Assembly (NCBI GenBank): GCA_022509165.1
Contig: JAFLTT010000003.1
Coordinates: 194,666-258,665, forward strand
Direction of reading: 5' to 3'
Source: Muribaculaceae bacterium
GTDB taxonomy: Bacteria; Bacteroidota; Bacteroidia; Bacteroidales; Muribaculaceae
Length of the DNA stretch: 64,000 nt
Position 1 is the first letter of the stretch, and every line of letters begins with the position of its first letter. Positions 1-7,999 of this stretch are shown here, one piece after another. Position numbers and translations under genes: made by a program. A model generated the notes under the pieces. The model did not search any database, was not told the DNA's origin, and saw nothing but the letters and a program-made list of their open reading frames with translations.

Positions 1-434
1 TTAGTTTCATATACTTTCTTGATTCTCTCCCACAATTCATGGTTCAATAATATATTGGTGGAATGAAGAGATAATTGTGGGGTCACTTTAGCCATCGTGT
101 TCATGATAGCAGTGTCACCAAGAGCCGACTCAAGATTACTTAAAGTTAATACTGCCCGGTTGAGCACAGTGCCGCTCCGATCAAGTGCTACAACAGTATT
201 TTCAAAAGTCGGAGTTTCTTTATTACCGGTTATGGCAGATATCTCTTCATTCTGTAAACGGATACCTTCGATCACAGCATCCTCCATATCTGCTACTGTT
301 ATCTTGTCGAAAGGAACAGCCTCATAAGGCAACGTAGATTTCTTGACAAGAGGATTGCCACTCTCTGATTTACAACCGCTCACCGCAGTCATAATGCACA
401 TAAATGCCAAACTATTCATTATTAATTTTCTCAT
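1..434 (-). CDS. M3 family peptidyl-dipeptidase (Dcp-like), N-terminal part only
   Basis: This gene runs off the left edge, so only about 144 N-terminal residues are present. The protein starts MRKLIMNSLAFMCIMTAVSGC, a lipoprotein signal with the lipobox Cys near residue 20. The mature part opens with NPLVKKSTLPYEAVPFDKI and continues through ETPTFENTVVALDRSG and SLHSTNILLN. This is the usual N-terminal helical region of Dcp/oligopeptidase A metallopeptidases of family M3. Those enzymes cleave dipeptides or short peptides with a zinc bound by HExxH; that motif would lie outside the window. The ATG is at 432-434. A lipoprotein form suggests a periplasmic enzyme. The gene follows ftsE in the same direction, 76 bp away. 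Family assignment is fairly secure; exact specificity is not. Confidence 0.75.
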   Translation of the reverse strand, partial: MRKLIMNSLAFMCIMTAVSGCKSESGNPLVKKSTLPYEAVPFDKITVADMEDAVIEGIRLQNEEISAITGNKETPTFENTVVALDRSGTVLNRAVLTLSNLESALGDTAIMNTMAKVTPQLSLHSTNILLNHELWERIKKVYET

Positions 435-510
435 TTTAAACAATTTTCTTTCTTTATATTTTAGACATATAGAATTTGATCCCAATTATAGCCAAATCTT
501 TTGCCTTCAC

Positions 511-1182
511 TCATTTCTCCTCAAAAAGTTGCTTATTATAGCATCTCAACACTCTTCCGGGGAAATCCTCTAAAAGTTGCAGATTGTGAGTAGCCATCAA
601 TACCGTGTGTCCTTTTTCCACAAGACCATGAAGTAAAGTCAATATCTGGAATCCGGTGTTGGGATCGAGATTACCGGTTGGTTCATCAGCAAGAATGAGC
701 CGCGGACTGTTCAATAAAGCCCTGGCAATCACAATTCTCTGTTGTTCCCCACCACTCAGTTCATGAGGCATCTTATAACTTTTATTCGACATCCCTACCT
801 GAGTGAGTACTTCTCCTATCCTTTTCTCACGTTTTTCCTTTTCTTTCCAGCCTGTAGCCCTGAGTACAAAATCAAGGTTTGAAAAGACCGAACGGTCTTG
901 AAGCAACTGAAAGTCCTGGAACACAATTCCAATCTCTCGACGAAGATACGGGATTTCTTTAGTCTTTATATCAAAAAGGTTATACCCCAACACATTGGCT
1001 GTTTCCCCGGAATATACCGGTACTTCGGCATACATTGTCTTCATCAGGCTACTCTTCCCGCTACCTACTTTACCCACCAGATAATAGAAAGTGGAAGGCT
1101 CAAGATGAAAATTCAGATCCTTTAATACGGTCCTGTCCTGACGTTTTATCGTTACGTCTTTATATTCGGCTAAATTCTCCAC
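511..1182 (-). CDS. ftsE: Cell-division ABC transporter ATPase FtsE
   Basis: This 223-residue ATPase has the full ABC set: Walker [10 protein letters not shown] near residue 36, Q-loop VFQDFQLL, signature LSGGEQQ near 143, Walker [13 protein letters not shown] near 163, and the H-loop MATH near 197. Length and the [11 protein letters not shown] signature fit FtsE, the cytoplasmic partner of FtsX that controls peptidoglycan hydrolases at the division site. FtsX is not in the window. The start is a GTG at 1180-1182; no in-frame ATG lies upstream. A related LolD-type ATPase cannot be fully excluded, but the short uninterrupted ATPase followed by no permease favours FtsE. Confidence 0.8.
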   Translation of the reverse strand: MENLAEYKDVTIKRQDRTVLKDLNFHLEPSTFYYLVGKVGSGKSSLMKTMYAEVPVYSGETANVLGYNLFDIKTKEIPYLRREIGIVFQDFQLLQDRSVFSNLDFVLRATGWKEKEKREKRIGEVLTQVGMSNKSYKMPHELSGGEQQRIVIARALLNSPRLILADEPTGNLDPNTGFQILTLLHGLVEKGHTVLMATHNLQLLEDFPGRVLRCYNKQLFEEK

Positions 1183-1224
1183 TATGGATAATCACTTTAT
1201 TTCTCCGATAAAATTATCTTAAAA

Positions 1225-1385
1225 GATTAGCCTCATAAATACCCCTATTAATAAATTACCCTCAAAAGTAGGGACGCACGGCTCGTGCGTCCGAATTAAA
1301 AGAAGGTTAATTCATTGATTATCAACGGACGCAATGACCTTGCGTCCCTACAAAAGCCGATTGGGATATTATTTAGGATAATCAT
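1225..1385 (+). repeat. Two-hairpin dispersed element, copy A
   Basis: This copy lies between ftsE and the porin gene. It has a left end GATTAGCC (a degenerate GATTATCC), a first hairpin GGACGCACG..CGTGCGTCC, a spacer ending in TTGATTATCAA, a second hairpin GGACGCAA..TTGCGTCC, and a right end GGATAATCAT. Read on the minus strand it matches copy B (12737-12912) closely across the whole length. It has no coding capacity. Confidence 0.85.
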
Positions 1386-1438
1386 ATTATCTTAACTGTT
1401 ATATCAATTAATTAATTGTATATCTTACGATTGCCTTT

Positions 1439-2800
1439 TCAGAATGAAACCATAAACATTGCCATGATTCTGTCGGCACTTCCGGATTCTCCATTAAAAT
1501 TCATCCTTTTTCCATGCAGATACTCCAAACCCAATTCCAGGCGCGGAGTGATATCCCAGAACACATTCCCTACTGCATAAAGCCCATATCTGTAATAAGT
1601 GTCCTTGGGATTTCTTTTTGGATAATATGTCTGCTCGGAAAAGGCTATGTTACTGAAAATTTTCGGAGTGAAATAATACTGCACACCCAGCACCAGACCT
1701 GCCGCCCATGGAGCATATAACTGTCCCTCTTTATCAGGTACCGGTATGAGATCGAAATCCCCGTTACCTAAGTCAGTGGTATATGAGGCATGACCCCTTC
1801 CGGTGGAAATAATCCCGAATAAATTCATGGAAGGAGTAGGATTAATTACAGTGGACAACTGCACTCCCCAACCTGTTATATTGTGGTTCTGTCCTTTCAC
1901 GAGATCACGATAAACAAGCGTGCGTAACAAACCGGAAAGTCTTAAATGACTGGATGCATTATCCCATTGATATTGTATGAAAGCAGCAAAATCCGGTATA
2001 TATGGTGTACAGGAAGCCGTATGAATACCATCGGCTGAAATTGATTCTGAAGGAAATTCCACAGAACCGGCTGCAGCCCAATGTTTTTTAAACGACTTAA
2101 AATATCTCACCAATACATTTTTCCTCGAATTTATACCATTAGGTCCTGCACCATCCACTGTGGAAGGTTCAGCCTGAGTGTCTTCAAAAGTAGAAACAGC
2201 GTATCCGGCCGTCCATTCCTTAATGGTGATATAGGCTTTCTTGATTCTGAATCCACGGTTATTGTAACCTGAAAAGTCAGCCTGGAAATAGGCCATAAAA
2301 TTTCCTAATAATTTGTTATTGCCAAGCAGAGTGAAAAATAAACCTGTTCCGGAAGGAGAAGCCGACAATGCCCGCATGCTGGTGGGATCTTTAGGGATTG
2401 GGATATCGTAAGGAATAAATCCAACAGTTGGGATTGATCCGTTCCAATCAAAATATCCTCTTATTTTAACTTGACCTCCCACACCTAAAGCCAAATCACC
2501 TTTTTTACTCATAAACATAAAATAAGGAGCGCGAGGGTCTTGAAAATGTCGGAATTGATCGTAATAAAAAATATTCAGAAGCCGGCTTAAAGAATCCTTT
2601 GGATTATCACTACCCGAATATAGCACGTGGGTATTATCTATCATCCCGGTAATTCTAACATCCGACACTAATGGTTTCTTTTCTTCCTCTGTAACATTTT
2701 CTTCTCCTTTCATAGATAGGGAGCCTAAAGAAAAAAGAATGAACAAAATTACAGGTGTAAAAATTCTTTTTATTATCATGTCTGCTCTTCTCAATTTCAT
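1439..2800 (-). CDS. DcaP-like outer-membrane porin
   Basis: This is a 453-residue secreted protein. A charged start is followed by the hydrophobic signal IIKRIFTPVILFILFSLGSL. The ATG that begins MIIKR (eight codons in) gives a more compact signal peptide and has the purine-rich GAGAAGAG upstream, so it may be the true start. The mature part alternates short amphipathic strands (VGGQVKIRGYFDWNG, FMAYFQADFSG, GFRIKKAYITIKEW) and ends in aromatic FMVSF, the usual C-terminus of an outer-membrane beta-barrel. The motif GQVKIRGYFD with later FRIKKAYI resembles the DcaP family of trimeric porins, which pass small anionic solutes. It lies 11 bp after radA in the same direction. The barrel call is strong; the family name is moderate. 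Confidence 0.6.
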   Translation of the reverse strand: MKLRRADMIIKRIFTPVILFILFSLGSLSMKGEENVTEEEKKPLVSDVRITGMIDNTHVLYSGSDNPKDSLSRLLNIFYYDQFRHFQDPRAPYFMFMSKKGDLALGVGGQVKIRGYFDWNGSIPTVGFIPYDIPIPKDPTSMRALSASPSGTGLFFTLLGNNKLLGNFMAYFQADFSGYNNRGFRIKKAYITIKEWTAGYAVSTFEDTQAEPSTVDGAGPNGINSRKNVLVRYFKSFKKHWAAAGSVEFPSESISADGIHTASCTPYIPDFAAFIQYQWDNASSHLRLSGLLRTLVYRDLVKGQNHNITGWGVQLSTVINPTPSMNLFGIISTGRGHASYTTDLGNGDFDLIPVPDKEGQLYAPWAAGLVLGVQYYFTPKIFSNIAFSEQTYYPKRNPKDTYYRYGLYAVGNVFWDITPRLELGLEYLHGKRMNFNGESGSADRIMAMFMVSF

Positions 2801-2811
2801 TTTCTCAACAT

Positions 2812-4173
2812 TTATTCAAACAAGAATTTCATAAGATCTTCTATTCGTTTCACCTCTTTAATTTTAATGGAAAATTTATCTTTTATACCCTTTAAATTAT
2901 CATGAGGTATAACTATGGTATCAAAGCCGAGTTTTTCAGCTTCCATTACTCTTTGTTCAATCCTTGTGACAGTACGGATTTCACCTGATAGTCCTACTTC
3001 TCCCACGAATACTGTTTTTCGAGACACTGCAATGTCGAAGTTTGACGACATTACAGAGGCCACTACTGCCAGGTCTACTCCCGGATCAGCAATTTTCATA
3101 CCTCCGGCAATATTAAGAAATACATCTTTCTGAGCGAGTCGGAACCTTGCTCTTTTTTCAAGTACAGCCAAGAGCATATTCAGACGTCTCTGGTCATATC
3201 CCGTTACACTTCTTTGCGGTGTGCCATAGGCTGCCGTGGAAACCAATGCCTGCACCTCCACCATAAGAGGCCGGGCTCCTTCTATTGTACACCCAATCGC
3301 TATACCGCTCATTTCATCTTCACGGTTATCGCTCAATAACATTTCAGATGGATTCTTAACCTCCCTGAGCCCTTTTTCCACCATCTCATATATCCCTATT
3401 TCATTGGTGGAACCAAAACGATTCTTGATTGATCTCAGAATTCTGTATAGATACTGCCGGTCACCCTCAAACTGCAGCACTGTATCTACTATATGTTCAA
3501 GCACCTTGGGACCTGCTATGGCCCCATCCTTATTTATATGGCCTACAAGAATCACCGGCACTCCACTCTCCTTTGCATATCTGAGAAGGCCAACTGCACA
3601 TTCCCTTACCTGTGAAACACTTCCTTGGGCCGATTCAATGGCTTCTGAAGCGATGGTCTGTATCGAGTCAACTATTATGAGTTCAGGCTTTTCTTTTTTT
3701 ATCTGCTCAAAAATATTTTCAAGAAGGGTTTCGCAAAGAATGTATGTGTTTTCCGAAAGTTTGCCAAGCCGGTCGGCTCTCAATTTGAGCTGCGTGGCAC
3801 TTTCCTCTCCGGATACATACAGAATCTTTCGGTTGCGGATTGAGAGAATGTTCTGCAAAAGTAAAGTAGACTTACCAATTCCCGGTTCACCTCCTATCAA
3901 GGTAAGCGACCCTGCCACGAGGCCTCCACCGAGCACTCTGTTCAGTTCTGACGAAGGCATCTTTATTCTGGCTTCTTCAGTCACCTCTATCTCTGAGAGT
4001 TTCTGAGGTCTCGCTAATTCTCTTCTATTTTTTGCACCCCCTCCTTTCGCTGATACTGTGACTTTTTCTTCAGCAAAGGTGTTCCATTCGCCACATGAAG
4101 GGCATTTACCAAGCCATTTTGCGGACTCATGTCCACAGTTCTGACAAAAATATACTGATTTAGTCTTTGCCAA
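2812..4173 (-). CDS. radA: DNA repair ATPase RadA
   Basis: This 453-residue protein has the three RadA parts in order. First is a C4 zinc finger (Cys10, Cys13, Cys24, Cys27). Next is a RecA-like ATPase with Walker A GGEPGIGKST near residue 93 and the RadA-specific KNRFGSTNE motif near 252. Last is a C-terminal Lon-protease-like domain (TVFVGEVGLSGEIR). RadA is a DnaB-like helicase that drives branch migration during recombinational repair. The start is a TTG at 4171-4173, chosen because translation from it gives the standard MAKTK..YFCQNCG opening and an in-frame stop lies just upstream. Typical family length is about 455. Confidence 0.95.
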   Translation of the reverse strand: MAKTKSVYFCQNCGHESAKWLGKCPSCGEWNTFAEEKVTVSAKGGGAKNRRELARPQKLSEIEVTEEARIKMPSSELNRVLGGGLVAGSLTLIGGEPGIGKSTLLLQNILSIRNRKILYVSGEESATQLKLRADRLGKLSENTYILCETLLENIFEQIKKEKPELIIVDSIQTIASEAIESAQGSVSQVRECAVGLLRYAKESGVPVILVGHINKDGAIAGPKVLEHIVDTVLQFEGDRQYLYRILRSIKNRFGSTNEIGIYEMVEKGLREVKNPSEMLLSDNREDEMSGIAIGCTIEGARPLMVEVQALVSTAAYGTPQRSVTGYDQRRLNMLLAVLEKRARFRLAQKDVFLNIAGGMKIADPGVDLAVVASVMSSNFDIAVSRKTVFVGEVGLSGEIRTVTRIEQRVMEAEKLGFDTIVIPHDNLKGIKDKFSIKIKEVKRIEDLMKFLFE

Positions 4174-4254
4174 TGGAGTCTATGATTACGAATTTAATGA
4201 AAAGAAAATAATTGCTTTATGTGAAAAGAGAGTCCAATAATTTTGAAAGAATTT

Positions 4255-5052
4255 TCATGTTGGAGAGAGATGAGCCAGGAGAATGGCGGTAGCCACAGAT
4301 ACATTGAGAGAGTCAGGATGGCTATTCGAATTTGCTGCCGGTATAGTGAGAGCAACATTTATCAGAGCCTTCAATTCTTCAGAAATTCCGCGTCCCTCGT
4401 TGCCCATAAGTAAAAGACCCCCTCCCGGTTTATATTTTTTGTATGGTTCTCCCTCCAATAAAGTTCCTATCAGGGGCATTTCCCGATTATTTTTGATCAA
4501 GCTGGCTAAATCCACATAATGAACCCTGACTCTGGACAATGAACCCATGGTGGCCTGCACAACCTTTGGAGAATATACATCTACCGTATTCTTAGATGCA
4601 AAAATATCATAAACTCCAAACCAGTCACAAGTCCTTATTATTGTACCAAGGTTACCCGGATCTTGTATTTCATCCAGAAGTAAATATAATTTATCGGCCT
4701 TAAAGGTCGGAGAAAAATGTGAGAAATCATTTTTTTTGAAAACTGCTATTACTTCCGGAACTGAACCTAAAGAAGACACTATTTCCAATCCCCTTTTATC
4801 TGTAGAAAGAATATTCTGACTGTAAGCAGACGTTATCTTTTCATGATTATCCAACCATTGGGAAGTAGCTATAAGATATTGCAAATCAAATGCTCCTAAA
4901 GTGTCGACGACACATTTCTCCCCTTCTGCCAGAAACAAGCCTGTCTTGTCACGTTCCTTCTTTGTGGAAAGCATTTTCAGCTCTCTCGCTTTGGTCTTAG
5001 ATAATGTGTTATACAGCATACCAAGGTCAAAGGTAACCAACTTTTTTGACAT
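4255..5052 (-). CDS. SpoU/TrmH family RNA 2'-O-methyltransferase
   Basis: The protein is about 265 residues if read from the ATG at 5050-5052 (MSKKLVTFDLGM). A start further upstream would overlap nfo and its promoter. The three SPOUT motifs are present: EIQDPGNLGTIIRTCDWFG (motif 1), LMGNEGRGIS (motif 2) and IPAANSNSHPDSLNVSVA (motif 3), which form the knotted SAM-binding site. The N-terminal ~100 residues (KTKARELKMLSTKKERDKTG) look like the RNA-binding arm common to 23S rRNA methyltransferases. The exact target nucleotide cannot be told from sequence. It is divergent from nfo with 54 bp between starts. Confidence 0.85.
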   Translation of the reverse strand: MSKKLVTFDLGMLYNTLSKTKARELKMLSTKKERDKTGLFLAEGEKCVVDTLGAFDLQYLIATSQWLDNHEKITSAYSQNILSTDKRGLEIVSSLGSVPEVIAVFKKNDFSHFSPTFKADKLYLLLDEIQDPGNLGTIIRTCDWFGVYDIFASKNTVDVYSPKVVQATMGSLSRVRVHYVDLASLIKNNREMPLIGTLLEGEPYKKYKPGGGLLLMGNEGRGISEELKALINVALTIPAANSNSHPDSLNVSVATAILLAHLSPT

Positions 5053-5075
5053 TTTATTTAAATTTTTTAATTTTG
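5045..5075 (+). promoter_or_regulatory. Promoter for nfo operon
   Basis: A Bacteroidetes-type promoter is visible: -33 TTTG at 5045-5048, a 19-bp spacer, and -7 TAATTTTG at 5068-5075. It lies about 30 bp upstream of the nfo ATG. The -33 box overlaps the divergent methyltransferase start. Confidence 0.65.
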
Positions 5076-5106
5076 TGGTTAACCATAAGAAAAGGCTTTT
5101 TAACAC

Positions 5107-5952
5107 ATGAAATATATAGGTGCTCATGTGAGCGCAGTGGGGGGTGTGTCAAACGCTCCATTAGAAGCCCGGGAGATTGGTGCCAAGGCTTTTGCACTTT
5201 TCACGGGTAGCAGTGCAAGATGGGTTTCAAAAGACCCCTCTGAAGAGGAAATTAATAAATTCAAGACCAATTGCGAACTCTACGACTATAAGCCGGAAGT
5301 AATCCTGCCTCATGACAATTTCCTCATAAATCTTGGCACAGCCGACAAAAAGATTCTCACACTATCGCGAAAGTCTTTCACAGATGAATTAAGACGCTGC
5401 GAACTCCTTGGCCTCAAGATGCTCAATTTCCATCCCGGAAGCCATAAAAATGAGATCTCTGAAGAGGAAAGTCTCGATCTTATTGCCGAATCAATCAATT
5501 ACAGTCTGGATAAAACAAAAGGTGTCACTGCCGTGCTGGAAAATGTGGCCGGACAGGGAAGTAATTTAGGACATACTTTTGAACAATTAGCCCATATCAT
5601 CAATAAAGTTGAAGATAAGGAACGAATAGGCGTATGCATTGACACATGTCATGCCTATTCAGCAGGCTATGATTTGAAAAGCGAAGAGGGATACAAAAAG
5701 ACCTGGGAAGATTTTGAGAACATCATAGGTTTTAAATACCTGAGAGGCATGCATCTCAACGATGATAAACGTGAACATGGGTCACGGATTGACCGACATG
5801 CTGAAATCGGGAAAGGTACTCTCGGCCCGGAGTTCTTTATCCGTCTGATGAACGACCCACGCTTCGACAATATCCCCCTTATTTTAGAAACACCCAACGA
5901 AGCCCTCTGGGCAGAAGAAATCGCTTGGCTTTATAATCAGATAAAATCTTAA
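5107..5952 (+). CDS. nfo: Endonuclease IV (AP endonuclease)
   Basis: This 281-residue TIM-barrel enzyme cuts the DNA backbone 5' of abasic sites in base-excision repair. It shows the metal-binding signatures of the family: MKYIGAHVSAVGGV at the N-terminus, LNFHPGSH, LENVAGQGSNLG, the GVCIDTCHAYSAGYD signature near residue 175, HLNDDKREHGSRIDRHAEIG, and ILETPNE near the end. Length is normal. It is the first gene of a plus-strand run; the sugar transporter starts 15 bp downstream. Confidence 0.95.
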   Translation: MKYIGAHVSAVGGVSNAPLEAREIGAKAFALFTGSSARWVSKDPSEEEINKFKTNCELYDYKPEVILPHDNFLINLGTADKKILTLSRKSFTDELRRCELLGLKMLNFHPGSHKNEISEEESLDLIAESINYSLDKTKGVTAVLENVAGQGSNLGHTFEQLAHIINKVEDKERIGVCIDTCHAYSAGYDLKSEEGYKKTWEDFENIIGFKYLRGMHLNDDKREHGSRIDRHAEIGKGTLGPEFFIRLMNDPRFDNIPLILETPNEALWAEEIAWLYNQIKS

Positions 5953-5967
5953 AATTTAAACATATCT

Positions 5968-7791
5968 ATGAAAACTAAACCGGATTTAGGCTTTTGGAAA
6001 CTCTGGAATCTGAGTTTCGGATTCTTCGGAGTCCAGATTGCCTATGCCCTCCAGAGCGCCAATGTCTCACGTATTTTCACAACAATCGGCGCCGACCCTC
6101 ACGACCTGAGTTATTTCTGGATCCTGCCTCCTCTTATGGGTCTGATCGTTCAACCCGTAGTAGGTATTTTCAGTGACAGAACCTGGAACCGGTTCGGACG
6201 TCGTCTTCCCTATCTCATCCTCGGAGCCACTATTGCTGTGATAGTGATGTGTCTTCTTCCAAATGCCGGCAGTTTCCACTTCACAATTTCCGGCGCTATA
6301 CTTTTCGGCCTTGTTGCACTTATGATGCTCGACACATCCATCAATATGGCTATGCAGCCATTTAAGATGCTTGTGGGTGACATGGTAAATGAAAAACAAA
6401 AAGGTCTGGCATATTCTATCCAAAGTTTCCTTTGTAATGCCGGCTCAGTAGTAGGTTTTATCTTCCCGATATGTCTTGGCTGGCTCGGCATGAAAAACGT
6501 AGCTCCCACCGGTGTTGTGCCTCCTACCGTAATTTGGGCATTCTATATCGGCGCAGCTATTCTGCTTGTGTGTGTCATCTATTCTCTTATCAAAATCAAG
6601 GAATGGCCACCAAAACTGTATAATGAATACAACGGTATCGATGAAAATGCAGTGAAAGAAAAGAGCCCCGGTGTTGTAAAACTTCTCGTGAAGGCTCCTA
6701 CCACTTTCTGGACCGTAGGTCTTGTGCAGTTCTTCTGCTGGTTTGCTTTCCTTTTCTTATGGACTTATGCCACGAACACAGTGGCCCACAATGCCTTTAA
6801 GACACCCACTACTACTAGTGTGGTAGGTATCAACTATGATGGCAGAATATATGGCGCCAATTATTTGCTTATTGATAGAGACGTCACAATTGTAGACCAT
6901 GGTAAAGTGATGGTGGCCGGTATCGAGACACAAAGTGGCTTCCATAAAGGTGGTACAATTGTAATCAATGGTACAGACACTATCGTGAAAAATCATGCTG
7001 TGGTAAGCAATGATGAAGGAATCGATAAAGTATATTTCGGTGAAACAATTCCGGGCATCTCCTCTCTGAGTGTGGATGGTGAAAACATTGCCGATTACAG
7101 CAACGCACATATAATGGACTATCTGTCGCAGATACAGGGACCATTCCAGCTTACAGAAGCAGCCATAGTAGGAAATCAAGGCGGTAAGGTCACTGTAGAA
7201 GATGCCACTTCATATGAAATATCTTCAGCAGTAGCCTGCAGTTATGAAACCAAGACCATCCTTAATTCAGCTACCCCGCAATATAATGATGCCGGTAACT
7301 GGGTAGGTCTTCTCTATGCGGTTCAGGCTTTAGGGTCAGTTTGCTGGGCTCTTCTTCTGCCGAAATTCAGAAGCAGGAAATTCTCATATTCACTCAGTCT
7401 GCTTTTAGCAGCCGGTGGATTCATGATGCTGGCATTTGTCACAAATAAGTGGATTCTCTTTGTAGCCTTTGCATTAATAGGCTGCGGATGGGCCGCCATG
7501 CTCGCCTGGCCATTTACCATACTCACCAACTCTCTTAAGGGTGGTAACATCGGAACATATCTTGGCTTGTTCAACGGTACTATCACCATACCTCAGATTG
7601 TGGCTGCCCTTGCCGGTGGTTGGATTCTCTCGTTGATGAGCCGACCCGGTGAACTTGCCCCGGAATACATGATGATGTTCCTGGCAGGTATAGCCATCGG
7701 TATTGGTGCCCTTTGCGTATTCATCATCAAGGAAGGCAAAGGTGAGAAGGAACCGCCTATTGAGACTCCGGCTATCAGCGACCAGATCTGA
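5968..7791 (+). CDS. MFS sugar transporter (SLC45/GPH-like) with a large internal soluble insertion
   Basis: This is a 607-residue inner-membrane transporter. The N-terminal half has the MFS signature DRTWNRFGRRLPYLILGA between helices 2 and 3 and FWKLWNLSFGFFGVQIAYALQ at helix 1, as in the SLC45/maltose-sucrose group. Between about residues 275 and 440 sits a stretch with no membrane segment, rich in short beta-type strands (DVTIVDHGKVMVAG, KGGTIVINGTDTIV). The second six-helix half follows. Usual family length is about 450, so the insertion accounts for the extra size; it probably faces the periplasm. The neighbours (nfo, dxs) give no substrate. A starch locus 16 kb away makes maltose or a malto-oligosaccharide a reasonable guess only. 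Confidence 0.75.
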   Translation: MKTKPDLGFWKLWNLSFGFFGVQIAYALQSANVSRIFTTIGADPHDLSYFWILPPLMGLIVQPVVGIFSDRTWNRFGRRLPYLILGATIAVIVMCLLPNAGSFHFTISGAILFGLVALMMLDTSINMAMQPFKMLVGDMVNEKQKGLAYSIQSFLCNAGSVVGFIFPICLGWLGMKNVAPTGVVPPTVIWAFYIGAAILLVCVIYSLIKIKEWPPKLYNEYNGIDENAVKEKSPGVVKLLVKAPTTFWTVGLVQFFCWFAFLFLWTYATNTVAHNAFKTPTTTSVVGINYDGRIYGANYLLIDRDVTIVDHGKVMVAGIETQSGFHKGGTIVINGTDTIVKNHAVVSNDEGIDKVYFGETIPGISSLSVDGENIADYSNAHIMDYLSQIQGPFQLTEAAIVGNQGGKVTVEDATSYEISSAVACSYETKTILNSATPQYNDAGNWVGLLYAVQALGSVCWALLLPKFRSRKFSYSLSLLLAAGGFMMLAFVTNKWILFVAFALIGCGWAAMLAWPFTILTNSLKGGNIGTYLGLFNGTITIPQIVAALAGGWILSLMSRPGELAPEYMMMFLAGIAIGIGALCVFIIKEGKGEKEPPIETPAISDQI

Positions 7792-7803
7792 TAGTAATAT
7801 TGA

Positions 7804-7983
7804 ATGGGTATAGGTAAAGCTATAGGTTTTGCGCTTATCACTCTCCTGTGGATATGGTTGGTGGCAACACTGATCATATCCGGAGGGGGGTTCACTTTTA
7901 AAAATTTATTCTTGGTAATTGCCTCCGGAATTATTATCTTCGTTCCTCTTTGGAAAAGATATTTCCGAAGACCACAGCAATAA
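7804..7983 (+). CDS. Small membrane protein, 59 residues
   Basis: This short reading frame starts at ATG 7804 and stops at TAA 7981-7983. The product has two hydrophobic stretches (AIGFALITLLWIWLVATLII and FLVIASGIIIFVPLW) and a basic tail KRYFRRPQQ, so it should span the membrane twice with the C-terminus in the cytoplasm. It fills the gap between the sugar transporter (stop 7791) and dxs (start 8000) in the same direction. I do not recognise a family. Confidence 0.6.
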   Translation: MGIGKAIGFALITLLWIWLVATLIISGGGFTFKNLFLVIASGIIIFVPLWKRYFRRPQQ

Positions 7984-7999
7984 ACTTTCAAACTTCAAT

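Noticed and set aside
3236..4006. 256-codon plus-strand reading frame
   Set aside because: It lies wholly opposite radA, whose domains and motifs are unmistakable; the plus frame shows no family feature.
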